Source: UBA8941 sp963780545 | GTDB lineage: Archaea > Thermoproteota > Bathyarchaeia > TCS64 | Assembly: GCA_963780545.1 (NCBI GenBank) | Contig: CAWACK010000008.1 | Location: 1-64,000 of the forward strand | Length of the DNA: 64,000 nucleotides | Direction: 5' to 3' | Shown: piece after piece, positions 17,046 to 25,744 of the stretch | Layout: each line of letters begins with the position of its first letter | Position numbering within the stretch: the stretch's first letter is position 1 | Translations under genes and position numbers: made by a program | The notes under the pieces: model-generated | Databases searched by the model: none | What the model was told of the DNA's origin: nothing | What the model saw: only the letters and a program-made list of their open reading frames with translations

Positions 17046-17429
17046 ACGGTCTGGAACGACACACTCAGAAAACGTAAAGCGACCGGGGGAAAGAAGAGGC
17101 CCTACAGGGCTCATCGAATATACGAGGTCGGTAGGCACCCAGTTGAAACAATCGAGGGCGACCCGAAGTTAAAGACAGTAAGCGGTCGCGCCGGTATCGA
17201 GAAGACGAAGATCGTCCGTACGAACATCGTCAATGTCTCCGACCCTGCGTCGGGGAAGACGGAGAAACTTGAGATCATAGACGTCATAAGTAACCCCGCT
17301 AACGCTGACTATAACCGAAGGGGTGTAATCACAAAGGGAACCATTGTAAGAACTGAAAAAGGTTTGGCACGCATAGTTTCTCGTCCCGGACAGAGTGGTT
17401 CACTCAGCGCCATCGTTCAGAAGGAGTAA
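17046..17429 (+). CDS. rps8e: Ribosomal protein S8e, apparently starting at ACG
   Basis: The frame encodes a 127-residue S8e, a component of the archaeal small ribosomal subunit. Recognisable segments are KRKATGGKKRPYRAHR near the N-terminus, GRHPVETI, NVSDPASGKTEKLEI, NPANADYNRRGVITKG and the ending RPGQSGSLSAIVQ. The frame opens after TAG 17031 and contains no ATG, GTG or TTG before the conserved region. A strong ribosome-binding site GGAGG (17033-17037) lies eight bases before ACG 17046, which would give MVWNDTLRKRK, the expected N-terminus. A sequencing change of ATG to ACG is the other possibility. Confidence 0.92.
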   Translation, partial: TVWNDTLRKRKATGGKKRPYRAHRIYEVGRHPVETIEGDPKLKTVSGRAGIEKTKIVRTNIVNVSDPASGKTEKLEIIDVISNPANADYNRRGVITKGTIVRTEKGLARIVSRPGQSGSLSAIVQKE

Positions 17430-17469
17430 CCTTACTCACACCTCTTCAAGGGGCTACGAGGGGCGGTAA

Positions 17470-17753
17470 TTGAGATCTAAGAATAAGATAATTATTTGGC
17501 CCATCTACTTCGACGTAGCTGCCTCCTGCGGTAGGGGGCGAAGGATTCCAAAGGTGCTCGCTATAAGAGCCCCGAAGACTGAGGATATTGTTAAGGCTGC
17601 TGTCGCAGCTGGTTTCAAGGCGGAGTTTCAACCCAGCGCAGCTCACCCCTCACTGCCTTGGGTCAAGACAGGCTACGTTTTGATAGAAAATCAAAGGAAT
17701 CTAAGGAAAAGGTCATAAGGCTTATAGCAAGTAAGCTTCTCCTAAGCAGCTGA
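17470..17753 (+). CDS. srp19: Signal recognition particle protein SRP19, with one frameshift
   Basis: SRP19 binds the 7S RNA of the signal recognition particle and helps SRP54 bind. The N-terminal part (IIIWPIYFD, GRRIPK, PSLPWVKTGYVLIE) is diagnostic. The frame then ends early at 17718. The expected lysine-rich tail (KSKESKEKVIRLIASKLL) is in the adjacent frame and ends at TGA 17751-17753, so one base is lost or gained near 17690 in an A-run. Without the shift the protein has 82 residues and a scrambled tail. It is followed by gar1. Confidence 0.88.
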
Positions 17754-17794
17754 ACCACCCAACAATTATAAGCTTCCCTGGCGACGCTTAACGC

Positions 17795-18073
17795 GTGCCC
17801 CACAGAGAAGAAAGTTTGAAGCCGAAGGGAATAGGCAGCGTCATGCATGTTTCCAAGAGTACAGGACAGCTTATTGTCAGAGCCAAAGAAGAGGTGAGCA
17901 TTGGCGACTTCGTTTACGATGGCAAGAGAAGGCGTGTGGGCGTAGTCTTTGACTTTTTCGGACCCGTCGACGCCCCGTTTATTGCGGTAAAGCCTCACGG
18001 TGAGAATTCAGCAGAATATGTTGGTGCAGAGCTATTCGTCGAGCCGCGTGTTCGCCAGAATAAGAGACGCTAG
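17795..18073 (+). CDS. gar1: H/ACA RNP protein Gar1
   Basis: This 92-residue Gar1 (start GTG 17795) has the beta-barrel core (GSVMHVSKSTGQLIVRA, GDFVYDGKRRRVGVVFDFFGPVDAPFIAVKP) and a short basic tail. It is part of the H/ACA complex that guides pseudouridylation of RNA with Cbf5, Nop10 and L7Ae. It lies about 40 bases after srp19, an association seen in other archaeal genomes. Confidence 0.92.
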   Translation: MPHREESLKPKGIGSVMHVSKSTGQLIVRAKEEVSIGDFVYDGKRRRVGVVFDFFGPVDAPFIAVKPHGENSAEYVGAELFVEPRVRQNKRR

Positions 18074-18103
18074 AAATCATGTTTCCTCGTTTTCTAGCCG
18101 CGG

Positions 18104-19274
18104 TCAGTTCTGTAGGTAGTCTCTGGTTTCAACTACCCTGCCGTTCCTCGTGTAAACGCGGGGGACTCGTCGAGCGACTGCGCAGGTCACTTCATGTGGG
18201 TTTGTGTCGAGGAGCTTAGCCATCTCCTCTACTCTTGGGGAGACTCCTACACCGAAGAGGGCAACCTCGTCGCCGATCTCTGCGTCTCCTGCTTCGGTGA
18301 GGTCGACCATGCACTGATCCATACAGATGCGGCCAACTATGGGGGCTTTCAGACCGTGAAAGTCGATCCAGCTTCTATTAGATAGGGCGCGGCGGTATCC
18401 ATCAGCATAACCAATGGGAAGAGTGCCTATGATGCTTGGTCGACTCGTCGTGTAGGTGAGGCCGTAGCTGATCCCGGATCCTTCGGGAACCGTCTTAACG
18501 TTTGATATATGGGCTTTCAGAGCCATTGCTGGTTTAAGAGTGAGCTTCGTTAGGTCGACTTCATCGCTAGGCTCGTAGCCGTATAGCATGATACCGGGGC
18601 GGATCATATCGAGGTCGTATTCAGGTAGATCGATGATGGCAGCACTGTTGGAGACATGCCTTAGCGGTGGTTCAACGCCCTTCTTCTTGAGTTCGTCGAG
18701 TACCCAACTGAATAGTTCGAATTGGCCCTTCGTATATGTCTTGTCTCTGATGTCTGAGACAGCGAAGTGGGTGAATATGCCCTCCAGTTCGATGTTGGGG
18801 AGAGCCGAAATCTTGGCTATGGCGCGGATGGTGTCGCTGTTGGGCTGGAAGCCGAGGCGCCCCATGCCAGTGTCTATCTTGATATGGGTGATCGCTGTCT
18901 CTCCGAGCCTCTCAGCGGTCTCATTGAGGACACTTGGCATGATCTAGGTTGTAGATAGTGGCTGAGACATGGTTCTTGATGAGAATCTCATACTGGTCGA
19001 CAGGAGTGTATCCGAGGTTTAGAATTGGCGCATCTATTCCTACGCGTCTAAGCTCTAACCCCTCGGTGAGGGTAGCGACGCCGAGCCTATCGGCGCCGTT
19101 CTCCAGGAATACGCGACTGGATTGGATTGCGCCGTGGCCGTAAGCATCGGCCTTGATGGCAGCCATAATTAGGGTGTTTTTATTCGTGAGTCTCCTCACT
19201 TCGCGAATGTTATGGGCAAGGGCATCGAGGTCTACTTCAGCCCAAGCCGGCCTCGACACTGATCCGTGTTCCAT
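18104..19274 (-). CDS. alr: Alanine racemase, interrupted by one frameshift
   Basis: A fold-type III PLP enzyme that interconverts L- and D-alanine. The N-terminal part starts at ATG 19274 and holds the PLP lysine in IKADAYGHG (Lys 41). It ends early at 18921. The rest (KIDTGMGRLGF, HVSNSAAI, SGISYGLTYTT with the catalytic tyrosine, GRICMDQCMVD) is in an adjacent frame down to 18104. The two join near 18938-18945 by one base change. All catalytic residues are intact. Alanine racemase is uncommon in archaea and has no obvious role without a peptidoglycan-like wall. A TTTAAA core at 19326-19333 may drive both this gene and the divergent amidotransferase. Confidence 0.9.
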
Positions 19275-19325
19275 ACCCTGAAGGTATCAGCACCCACGAT
19301 TATCGTTTACCCCAGCTGGAACCAG

Positions 19326-19333
19326 TTTTAAAC
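19326..19333. promoter_or_regulatory. Shared TTTTAAAC box in the divergent alr / amidotransferase spacer
   Basis: The core TTTAAA is symmetric. It lies about 26 bases before ATG 19355 on the forward strand and about 55 bases before ATG 19274 on the reverse strand, so it could act as a TATA box in both directions. Confidence 0.4.
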
Positions 19334-19354
19334 TATCGAATGATAATACCAACC

Positions 19355-20059
19355 ATGGCGAAGAGTAGAGTCCTTATTATACAGAACGACGCTACGGAGA
19401 ACCTCGGATTATATGAAGAACTCATAAAGAAGCGGACAGAGATTGAGGTTTTTCGTGCCTACTCAATGGAGTTTAGGGACTCTTTCCCGGAGACGGAGGG
19501 CTATTCCGCCTTCATAATCGGACCAACTCCTATCTCTGCGAACAATGTTAATCATCACCTTTTTCTGACGAGAGAGTGGGAGTTCCTCTCAAGGGTAGTC
19601 GGAAGTGGGAAGCCTACACTTGGGGTCTGCTGCGGCGGGCAGATACTCGCTCGGCTTCTCGGAAGTGAAGTGGTGAAGAGCCCCCAAAGGGAGGTAGGTG
19701 GTTACACGGTACATTTGACGGAGGAAGGGTTAGCGGATCCACTCTTCCATGGATTCCCTGTGAAGATACCGGTATTTCATTGGCATAGTGAGATGTTCAA
19801 GGTGCCACCAGGTGGTAGGCTTCTCGCGAGAGGCGACCTGTGCCCTGTACAGGCATATGCGTGGAGGAACGTTAGGGGGATCATCTTCCACCTAGAGATC
19901 GATCACAGGGAGGCAGAGAGGTGGACTACTGCTTACCCAGCAGAGCTGGAAGCTGTTAGGAAGACGCGAGAACAAGTATTAGAAGAGTGCAGGGTCAGAG
20001 CGCCAGAGATGAAGCGGTTGGCGAGAAGGCTTGTTGATAACTTCCTCGCTATGGGTTAG
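19355..20059 (+). CDS. Class I glutamine amidotransferase-like protein
   Basis: About 235 residues with the triad glutamine amidotransferase fold. The nucleophile-elbow cysteine is in LGVCCGGQILA, and the His/Glu pair is in FHLEID. It resembles stand-alone GMP-synthase-type or gamma-glutamyl-hydrolase-type domains rather than a named biosynthetic subunit. It may hydrolyse gamma-glutamyl amides, or supply ammonia to an unseen partner. ATG 19355 is preferred to ATG 19340 because the TATA-like box at 19326-19333 places the transcript start almost on it. It is divergent from alr and followed by the enolase-superfamily gene. Confidence 0.8.
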   Translation: MAKSRVLIIQNDATENLGLYEELIKKRTEIEVFRAYSMEFRDSFPETEGYSAFIIGPTPISANNVNHHLFLTREWEFLSRVVGSGKPTLGVCCGGQILARLLGSEVVKSPQREVGGYTVHLTEEGLADPLFHGFPVKIPVFHWHSEMFKVPPGGRLLARGDLCPVQAYAWRNVRGIIFHLEIDHREAERWTTAYPAELEAVRKTREQVLEECRVRAPEMKRLARRLVDNFLAMG

Positions 20060-20116
20060 GGACTGAAAACCTCATCAACTGGGTCTGTTGATTAGTATGC
20101 AGTTGGTGTTTCTGGT

Positions 20117-21250
20117 TTGAAGATCACGAAGGTGGAGATTATCCCTGTCAACTTGCCAAAGAAAAAGGTGCTCTCTCTCTCCCGATACGGAAGACTCGGT
20201 GAAGGTACGCCTTTCGAATTCATCCTAACGCGTGTGCACACTGACGAGGGAGTGTCGGGTGTAGGTGAGTGTCCACCTCTTCCACCGTTATCGCCTGAGA
20301 ATCAAGGCGTCGTCGCAGAGATGCTGAGAAGGTGGATCGCACCGAATGTAATCGGAATGGACCCATTCGACTTGGAGGGAATTTGGGAGAAAATGGACTT
20401 TTGGGCTCCGATGAGTCCGATGGCGAAGGCGTCGCTGGATATAGCTCTCTGGGATATCATGGGTAGGTGCTTAGATGTGCCCGTATACAAGTTGCTCGGC
20501 GGAGGTTCTAAACCAGACAAAATACCGAACGTCGCTTTGATTGGGATAGATACGCCGGCGAAAGTGGCTACGGAAGGTAAACGGCTCGTAAAGGAGGGGT
20601 ACACGGGTATCAGGCTTAAAATCGGGCCAAAGAGAGACGTGACCTGCGTCGAGGCGCTAAGGAAGGCGATCGGTGAGGACGTGACGCTGCGTGTTGATTG
20701 CAACCAAGGCTATGTGACTCACGATGCAATCAAAATGATACGAGAGATCGAGGCGTTCGATGTGGAGCTCATAGAGCAGCCGACGGTATGGTGGGACTTC
20801 GCAGGGCTCGCCAAGGTGGCGGGATCCGTGGATACGCCAATAATGCCCCACGAGTCACTATTCTCAATGGCTGATGTTAAAAACCTCATAGACATGGGAG
20901 CTGTCGGAGTGCTTGGTCTAAAGACGTATCGACCCGCAGGCGGGATAACCAATGTTAAGAGACTCCTCGACATGGCACGTGTAATGAACATCCCAAGCCT
21001 GATGCACGACGACCTCGAGATGGGGGTGAGCCTCTGTGCAGCCTCACACATAATAGCCGGAAACGGCAGAGCTATCACCCAGAAATGCGAGCTCTCCGGC
21101 TACCCCGAGTGGATCTCAGAGGACATTATTAAGGAGCCGGTTAAGCTCGAGGGCGGATACATTTCAGCTCCTAAGGGGCCAGGTCTCGGGTTCGAGCTTG
21201 ATGAAACGAGGATAAAGAAATACACTACCGGAATAATATCAGTTGAGTAG
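20117..21250 (+). CDS. Enolase-superfamily enzyme of the muconate/dipeptide-epimerase subgroup
   Basis: A 377-residue protein with the capping domain and the C-terminal barrel of the mandelate racemase/muconate-lactonising group. Catalytic elements are visible: lysine in GIRLKIG, metal ligands Asp in LRVDCNQGY, Glu in ELIEQP and Glu in MPHESLFS, and a second lysine in GLKTYRPAGG. The subgroup includes L-Ala-D/L-Glu epimerases, N-succinylamino-acid racemases and sugar-acid dehydratases; the exact substrate cannot be read here. Its position next to alanine racemase and an amidotransferase favours a peptide or amino-acid epimerase (inference). Start TTG 20117. Confidence 0.8.
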   Translation: MKITKVEIIPVNLPKKKVLSLSRYGRLGEGTPFEFILTRVHTDEGVSGVGECPPLPPLSPENQGVVAEMLRRWIAPNVIGMDPFDLEGIWEKMDFWAPMSPMAKASLDIALWDIMGRCLDVPVYKLLGGGSKPDKIPNVALIGIDTPAKVATEGKRLVKEGYTGIRLKIGPKRDVTCVEALRKAIGEDVTLRVDCNQGYVTHDAIKMIREIEAFDVELIEQPTVWWDFAGLAKVAGSVDTPIMPHESLFSMADVKNLIDMGAVGVLGLKTYRPAGGITNVKRLLDMARVMNIPSLMHDDLEMGVSLCAASHIIAGNGRAITQKCELSGYPEWISEDIIKEPVKLEGGYISAPKGPGLGFELDETRIKKYTTGIISVE

Positions 21251-21486
21251 TAGCCTCTCTTCCTCTTCACTTATATTCGTACGCGTGCGTACCTCAAAAT
21301 TCCCACAAAAATTACGGAGTTAATACGACTTATCTAATGATAAATAAAACACATTTGATTTTTTATTTTACACTATTAATAACTTTATTAACGAGGATAC
21401 CACTAAACTTGACGCTAAGGAACCCGCCGAAGGTACTTGTTAGAACGCGTTCTGACCGAACCCTAGGAAAACAAAACCTTGGCTCT

Positions 21487-21768
21487 ATGGCAGTGAAAAA
21501 CATGGAGTATACTGGAATAGTTATGAACTATAGTATCGGAGCCAAGATGCAGTACGCAAAACGGATGATAATCATGGTCTCTGGGACCACTTCTCACGAA
21601 TCCAGAGGACTCGTAGGCGCTAAGGTAGCATGGCCATACGATAAGCCAATCATCTACGGCAAAATCAATAAGATCCATGGTGCCCGCAACGGCTACTTGC
21701 TTGCCACATTCAAGAAAGGTCTCCCCGGAGACGCCATCGGAAAGAATATCAAAATAATAAAAAAATAA
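21487..21768 (+). CDS. rpl35ae: Ribosomal protein L35Ae
   Basis: About 93 residues matching L35Ae of the large ribosomal subunit: TGIVMNYSIGAKMQYAKRMII near the N-terminus, GKINKIHGARNG and the terminal FKKGLPGDAIGKNIKI. ATG 21487 is chosen because the open frame upstream to 21337 is A/T-rich, hydrophobic and unlike the family. L35Ae is patchily distributed in archaea. It lies between metabolic genes without other ribosomal neighbours. A near-inverted repeat and T-run follow. Confidence 0.88.
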   Translation: MAVKNMEYTGIVMNYSIGAKMQYAKRMIIMVSGTTSHESRGLVGAKVAWPYDKPIIYGKINKIHGARNGYLLATFKKGLPGDAIGKNIKIIKK

Positions 21769-21771
21769 ACC

Positions 21772-21791
21772 GAAAAAAAGGTATATTTTTT
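21772..21791 (+). terminator. Probable transcription terminator after L35Ae
   Basis: An A-run, a short spacer and TTTTTT form an imperfect inverted repeat ending in a U-rich tract just after the L35Ae stop, as expected for archaeal intrinsic termination. Confidence 0.35.
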
Positions 21792-21927
21792 CCGGATTTT
21801 ATATACTAAAAACGATTACAATGGCCAAAAACCTATCGAGAAACACACATTTAACGATAAGTAGGAGAAGGTGAGTTCAAAAACACAATATTCCCTAGGG
21901 ATAAACCTAGAAAATACGCTCCAATGA

Positions 21928-21937
21928 TTTATATTTA
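21928..21937 (+). promoter_or_regulatory. TATA-like box for the amidohydrolase gene
   Basis: TTTATATTTA is about 45 bases before TTG 21977, giving a leader of about 18 bases. Confidence 0.4.
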
Positions 21938-21976
21938 ACCCATTGCGCCCTAACTCCAAGGAGTCCAACGACAGTA

Positions 21977-23554
21977 TTGTCCCTGGAACCTTGTCCAAGA
22001 ATTCTGACGGGTGGCACATTAATAGATGGAACAGGTCACCCGCCAATAAGAGACAGCATCATTTTGATGAAGGGCGACTACATCCTAGCCGCTGGTAAAA
22101 AAGGAAAAGTCGAGATACCACCGGGCTCGGAGGTCTACGACGTAACCGGGATGACGATTGTGCCTGGATTTATCGACAGCCACTGCCACTTCTATGAAAT
22201 GGGCATATCGATGATCCGAGAAATCCAACTCCGAGAAACTCCTACACTTGAGGCCGCAATCATGCACCTCAAGGATAAAGCCAAAGCCATAAAGGATGGG
22301 GAGTGGATACTCGGAAAGGGCTGGGACGAGTCTAAATGGCCCGAGAACCGTTACCCAACAAAAGATGACATCGACGCCGTCAGCAAGACCCACCCAATCA
22401 TGATCGTCCGAATCTGTGGTCACTTACTAACACTCAACACTCTCGCCCTCAAAATAGCAGGCATCACAAGTGATACACCTCAGCCCGAAGGCGGGCACAT
22501 CGATAAAAGCCCAGGTGGCGAACCCACCGGCATTCTCAGAGACTGCCGCCAACTCGTCGAGCCCTATATACCGCCTGTGACCGAGGAGACCGCCGTTGAA
22601 GGTCTAAAAATAGCCTCGGACTATGCACTCAGCCTAGGTTGCACAAGCGTCGGTGACGCCGGCCTCGGCGGAGACGCTCTCAAAGCCTATCAGACCGCTC
22701 TCGCCAGAGGCTACCTAAAGATCCGGGCCTATCTATTCCTAAATGACACCATCCAAAAACAGAGCTACTCGATGGGTATCCGTACTGGTTTTGGTAACGA
22801 TATGATCAAGATCGGTCCATCTAAATTGCTAATGGATGGCAGTCTAGGAGCCCATACAGCAGCACTCTTTGAACCATACTCCGACGAACAAACCACAAAG
22901 GGCATCCTCGCCATGCCCGAGGAGGCACTCGACGAGAAGGCGAAAGAGGCCCACAGACACGGAAATCAGCTCGCCATCCACGCCATCGGCGACTACGCTA
23001 TCGAGTGTGTAATCAACAGCATACAAGACGCCCTAAAAGAAAAGCCAAAAAAGAACCATCGCCACAGAATTGAACACTGCGAGATCCTCACCGCTGGTCA
23101 GATAGAGAGAATAAAGGAACTCGGCATCATACCCGCAATGCAACCTAACTTCGTCGGTGAGTGGGCAGGTCCCGGAAGCATGTACGAGCAGCGCTTAGGT
23201 GAGGAACGTAACAGACTCAATAACCCCTATAGAGTTCTACTCGACGAAAATATCAATGTAGCCTTTGGCAGCGACGGTATGCCATTCAACCCAATCTATG
23301 GCGTCTGGAGCGCCATAAATCACGGCATAAGAGACGCTAGAATCAATTTAGTAGAAGCCATAAAGTGCTACACACTCAACGGCGCATATGCGAGCTTTGA
23401 GGAGAACTTAAAGGGAAGTATCGAGACTGGAAAACTCGCAGACATCACCGTGATCGATCGCGACCTCACAGAGACTAAAACTGAAGACATACGTGATGCA
23501 AAGGTCTACATGACCATCATCGGTGGTAAGATCCTCTATCACAAGGGACTCTAA
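21977..23554 (+). CDS. YtcJ-type amidohydrolase
   Basis: A 525-residue metal-dependent hydrolase of the amidohydrolase superfamily, YtcJ/NfdA-like group. It has the small N-terminal beta-domain, the metal motif HxH (FIDSHCHF), the MDGSLGAHTA segment, barrel histidines in LAIHAIGD and HRIEHCEI, and the last aspartate in FGSDGMPF. Members hydrolyse N-acyl, N-formyl or cyclic amide bonds; the substrate is unknown. Start TTG 21977 gives MSLEPCPRILTGGTLIDG. A paralogue lies at 55119-56717. It sits between alr and the Ddl-like gene, so cleavage of an N-acyl amino acid or a peptide-like amide is a reasonable guess. Confidence 0.85.
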   Translation: MSLEPCPRILTGGTLIDGTGHPPIRDSIILMKGDYILAAGKKGKVEIPPGSEVYDVTGMTIVPGFIDSHCHFYEMGISMIREIQLRETPTLEAAIMHLKDKAKAIKDGEWILGKGWDESKWPENRYPTKDDIDAVSKTHPIMIVRICGHLLTLNTLALKIAGITSDTPQPEGGHIDKSPGGEPTGILRDCRQLVEPYIPPVTEETAVEGLKIASDYALSLGCTSVGDAGLGGDALKAYQTALARGYLKIRAYLFLNDTIQKQSYSMGIRTGFGNDMIKIGPSKLLMDGSLGAHTAALFEPYSDEQTTKGILAMPEEALDEKAKEAHRHGNQLAIHAIGDYAIECVINSIQDALKEKPKKNHRHRIEHCEILTAGQIERIKELGIIPAMQPNFVGEWAGPGSMYEQRLGEERNRLNNPYRVLLDENINVAFGSDGMPFNPIYGVWSAINHGIRDARINLVEAIKCYTLNGAYASFEENLKGSIETGKLADITVIDRDLTETKTEDIRDAKVYMTIIGGKILYHKGL

Positions 23555-23639
23555 TTCCTCCATCTACCACACGAGCCAGTTATTATTGATAATAACGCAA
23601 TAATGAGACAGTATCTGGTCCTTCCCTTGATTAAATTGG

Positions 23640-24086
23640 TTAATCGACTGTCTCAACAGTCGAGAGACCTTTAACGTAATTAGGATCGAGACTGTGCTCT
23701 ATCGCTCCCTTGATCATGAGGCCAAGGTACCTCTTCGTAGGCTTAAATGGCCCTCCCGGGTTCGTTGTCCTGTATGTCGCCGCCTTCACCGGCTTTCCCT
23801 CATCATCGATGACGTAGATTGTCTGCCTATAGTAGATTCCGTCAGCGACTCCCTCTACCTTATCAAGGTGGAGAAGCTCCTCATCGTTGACTTCGTAGAG
23901 AACACCGCGTGTGAGCCTCGCTGCCGCGGGCTCTATTCCCGTGACACCTCCCTTATAGGTGCTGCTGAGAAAATTGAACTGAACTTCCCAGTTAGGGAGA
24001 ATTGCTTTACAGATATAGGCTGCTTTTGGGCAGTGCCTTCTTAATGTCTCTGAGTCGAGAAATGAACCATACGCGAAGTATAACAT
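23640..24086 (-). CDS. Gamma-glutamylcyclotransferase-like (AIG2/GGCT fold) protein
   Basis: A 148-residue protein with the GGCT-family opening YFAYGSFLD (the YGS substrate-binding turn) and a candidate catalytic glutamate in HLDKVEGV. The family cyclises gamma-glutamyl residues to 5-oxoproline or acts on gamma-glutamylamines. In this neighbourhood it may act on a gamma-glutamyl peptide (inference). The gene is on the reverse strand, just downstream of the GNAT/ATP-grasp/PP-loop operon, and may be co-transcribed with it. Confidence 0.78.
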   Translation of the reverse strand: MLYFAYGSFLDSETLRRHCPKAAYICKAILPNWEVQFNFLSSTYKGGVTGIEPAAARLTRGVLYEVNDEELLHLDKVEGVADGIYYRQTIYVIDDEGKPVKAATYRTTNPGGPFKPTKRYLGLMIKGAIEHSLDPNYVKGLSTVETVD

Positions 24087-24123
24087 GGGGCTTAAGGGTG
24101 TACTTCATACTAAATAACTTACT

Positions 24124-24717
24124 TCATTCAACAGTGGGTTTCTGGAGCTGCTTATCTCCCAAGATGAAGCGTCTATGCATCCAGCTAGCATGTTGCGGGG
24201 TTAGTTTCACTCTCATTAGGTCGCCCTCTTTCGGGTGGGTACCGAGGTATTGCATTCCTGCTCCCAGATACCAATCGCGGAGGCGCCGACCCTTCTCATC
24301 CATCTCCTCGGTATGGCAGCTGAAGTGGGTGTAACCGTTCTCGTAACAGTATATATGGACTAAGGAGAATAGACTACTTCCTATTCCTTTTCCCTCTACA
24401 ACGCTCGCGAGGGTGTCACCGTAATAGCTGCCCTTGAAGTTGGGGTCTTCGTATCCAAAGAAAAAGGCGACAGGTTCAATACCGAAACGCACGACAATGA
24501 GCACAAAGCCATTCATCTCCCCTTTCTTTTGCAACTCATCAACGCTGTACCTTAGTTCATCCCTAAACATGCTGCGATCTATCCTTTGTACCTCCTCGGC
24601 TAGCCGGTCATCTAGAAATACATGGACACCGATCTTACACTGGGCTCCAAAGAGGTTTCCCAGCTTCTCCTCAACCTGCCTAATGGCTTCCTCAAAAAAG
24701 GGTGGTTCCTCGCTCAT
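24124..24717 (-). CDS. GNAT family N-acetyltransferase-like protein
   Basis: A 197-residue protein with a GNAT core in its second half. The acetyl-CoA-binding turn is VVEGKGIGSSLFS, preceded by the strand VLIVVRFGIEPVAFFFGYED. The first 60 residues are acidic and helical and not typical. It acylates an amine on an unknown acceptor. It starts 8 bases after the ATP-grasp gene ends, so the two are almost certainly co-expressed, suggesting that it modifies a product or precursor of that ligase. Confidence 0.72.
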   Translation of the reverse strand: MSEEPPFFEEAIRQVEEKLGNLFGAQCKIGVHVFLDDRLAEEVQRIDRSMFRDELRYSVDELQKKGEMNGFVLIVVRFGIEPVAFFFGYEDPNFKGSYYGDTLASVVEGKGIGSSLFSLVHIYCYENGYTHFSCHTEEMDEKGRRLRDWYLGAGMQYLGTHPKEGDLMRVKLTPQHASWMHRRFILGDKQLQKPTVE

Positions 24718-24724
24718 CGAGAGA

Positions 24725-25744
24725 CTACTTCACTCCGTACCGCTTAAGGGCTGCGTCAATGACATCCCGGATCATGTCGTCGTAGCTCCAGCCTCCCTTC
24801 AGCCACATGTAGGGGTAGAAGCTAAAGTCATCCTTCTCAGAATCGCAGTCGATGCCGGGGAGTGGGTTGATCTCGAGGAAGTAGAGTTCGCCGCGACTGT
24901 TGTATCTATAGTCGAGGCGCCCCCAATCATAGCATTGAAGAACCTTAACAGCCTTAAGGGTTGTCTCCTCGATCTCCATCTTCAGTTTCTCTGGAACCTT
25001 GGCGGGGCAGATGTAGTTAGCTGAGGTATCGTAGATGGTTTTCGCTTTTTGTCCGAGGACAGTGCCTAACTCCGGTGCAAACTTACTGAAGTCCACCTCG
25101 AATATAGGTAGTATCCTCGGCTTATTTTCTCCTAAGTAGTTACCGACGATGCCGACGCTGAACTCCCGACCATCTATAAACTCCTCGGCGAGGATCCCTT
25201 GTTTGTAGACTTTAAGCATCTCACTCAGTTTCCTTCGGAGCTGCTCCTCGTCGTGGACGACGTTGTCTATGTTAATACCCATGCTGCTGCCCTCATGGCT
25301 AGGCTTCAGGATAAGAGGGTACCTGAGCTTTGGGTCGATGGGATCTTTTTCCTCAAAGAGAACGGTGAATGGAGCTGTCTTGATACCGTGCCACTCTAGA
25401 ACCTTCTTCGTTGTCGGCTTATCGAGACAGATGGCGGTTGCCATGATGCCTGCTCCCGTGTAGGGAATGCCAAGCATCTCGCAAAAGGCTGGGATTTGAC
25501 TCTCTCTGCTTTCGCCGCGTATTCCCTCCGCCCTGTTGAGGACGAGATCCGGTCTCTCCTTCATTAGTGTCTCGAAACATGTCTCGTCAGCCTCAATTTG
25601 CAGGTACTCATACCCAGCTGCCTCTATGGCGTGCTTCACCAGCTCGATGGTGTGCATTGGTTCGTACTCTACCTGAAACTCGCCCTTGTCTAGGCGAGTG
25701 TTACAACAAAACGCGATACACAGCTTGTTTCGGCTACGGGACGT
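24725..25744 (-). CDS. D-alanine-D-alanine ligase family ATP-grasp protein, apparently starting at ACG
   Basis: An ATP-grasp ligase close to D-Ala-D-Ala ligases. The family markers are ILKPSHEGSSMGI (ATP/phosphate loop), DGREFSVGIVG and LEINPLPGI. The first ATG, 25657, cuts off a plausible N-terminal strand (LCIAFCCNTRLDKGEFQVEYEP) that is in frame and open upstream. No ATG, GTG or TTG lies there, but ACG 25744 does, nine bases after GGAGG (25758-25754). It overlaps the end of the preceding gene and gives about 339 residues, a normal Ddl length. It would join two amino acids, perhaps D-Ala with D-Ala or another residue, at ATP cost. The preceding gene encodes a PP-loop enzyme and the next a GNAT. 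Confidence 0.82.
   Translation of the reverse strand, partial: TSRSRNKLCIAFCCNTRLDKGEFQVEYEPMHTIELVKHAIEAAGYEYLQIEADETCFETLMKERPDLVLNRAEGIRGESRESQIPAFCEMLGIPYTGAGIMATAICLDKPTTKKVLEWHGIKTAPFTVLFEEKDPIDPKLRYPLILKPSHEGSSMGINIDNVVHDEEQLRRKLSEMLKVYKQGILAEEFIDGREFSVGIVGNYLGENKPRILPIFEVDFSKFAPELGTVLGQKAKTIYDTSANYICPAKVPEKLKMEIEETTLKAVKVLQCYDWGRLDYRYNSRGELYFLEINPLPGIDCDSEKDDFSFYPYMWLKGGWSYDDMIRDVIDAALKRYGVK

Noticed and set aside
21337..21486. 50-residue N-terminal extension of L35Ae
   Set aside because: Hydrophobic and A/T-biased, absent from the family, and ATG 21487 fits the family length.
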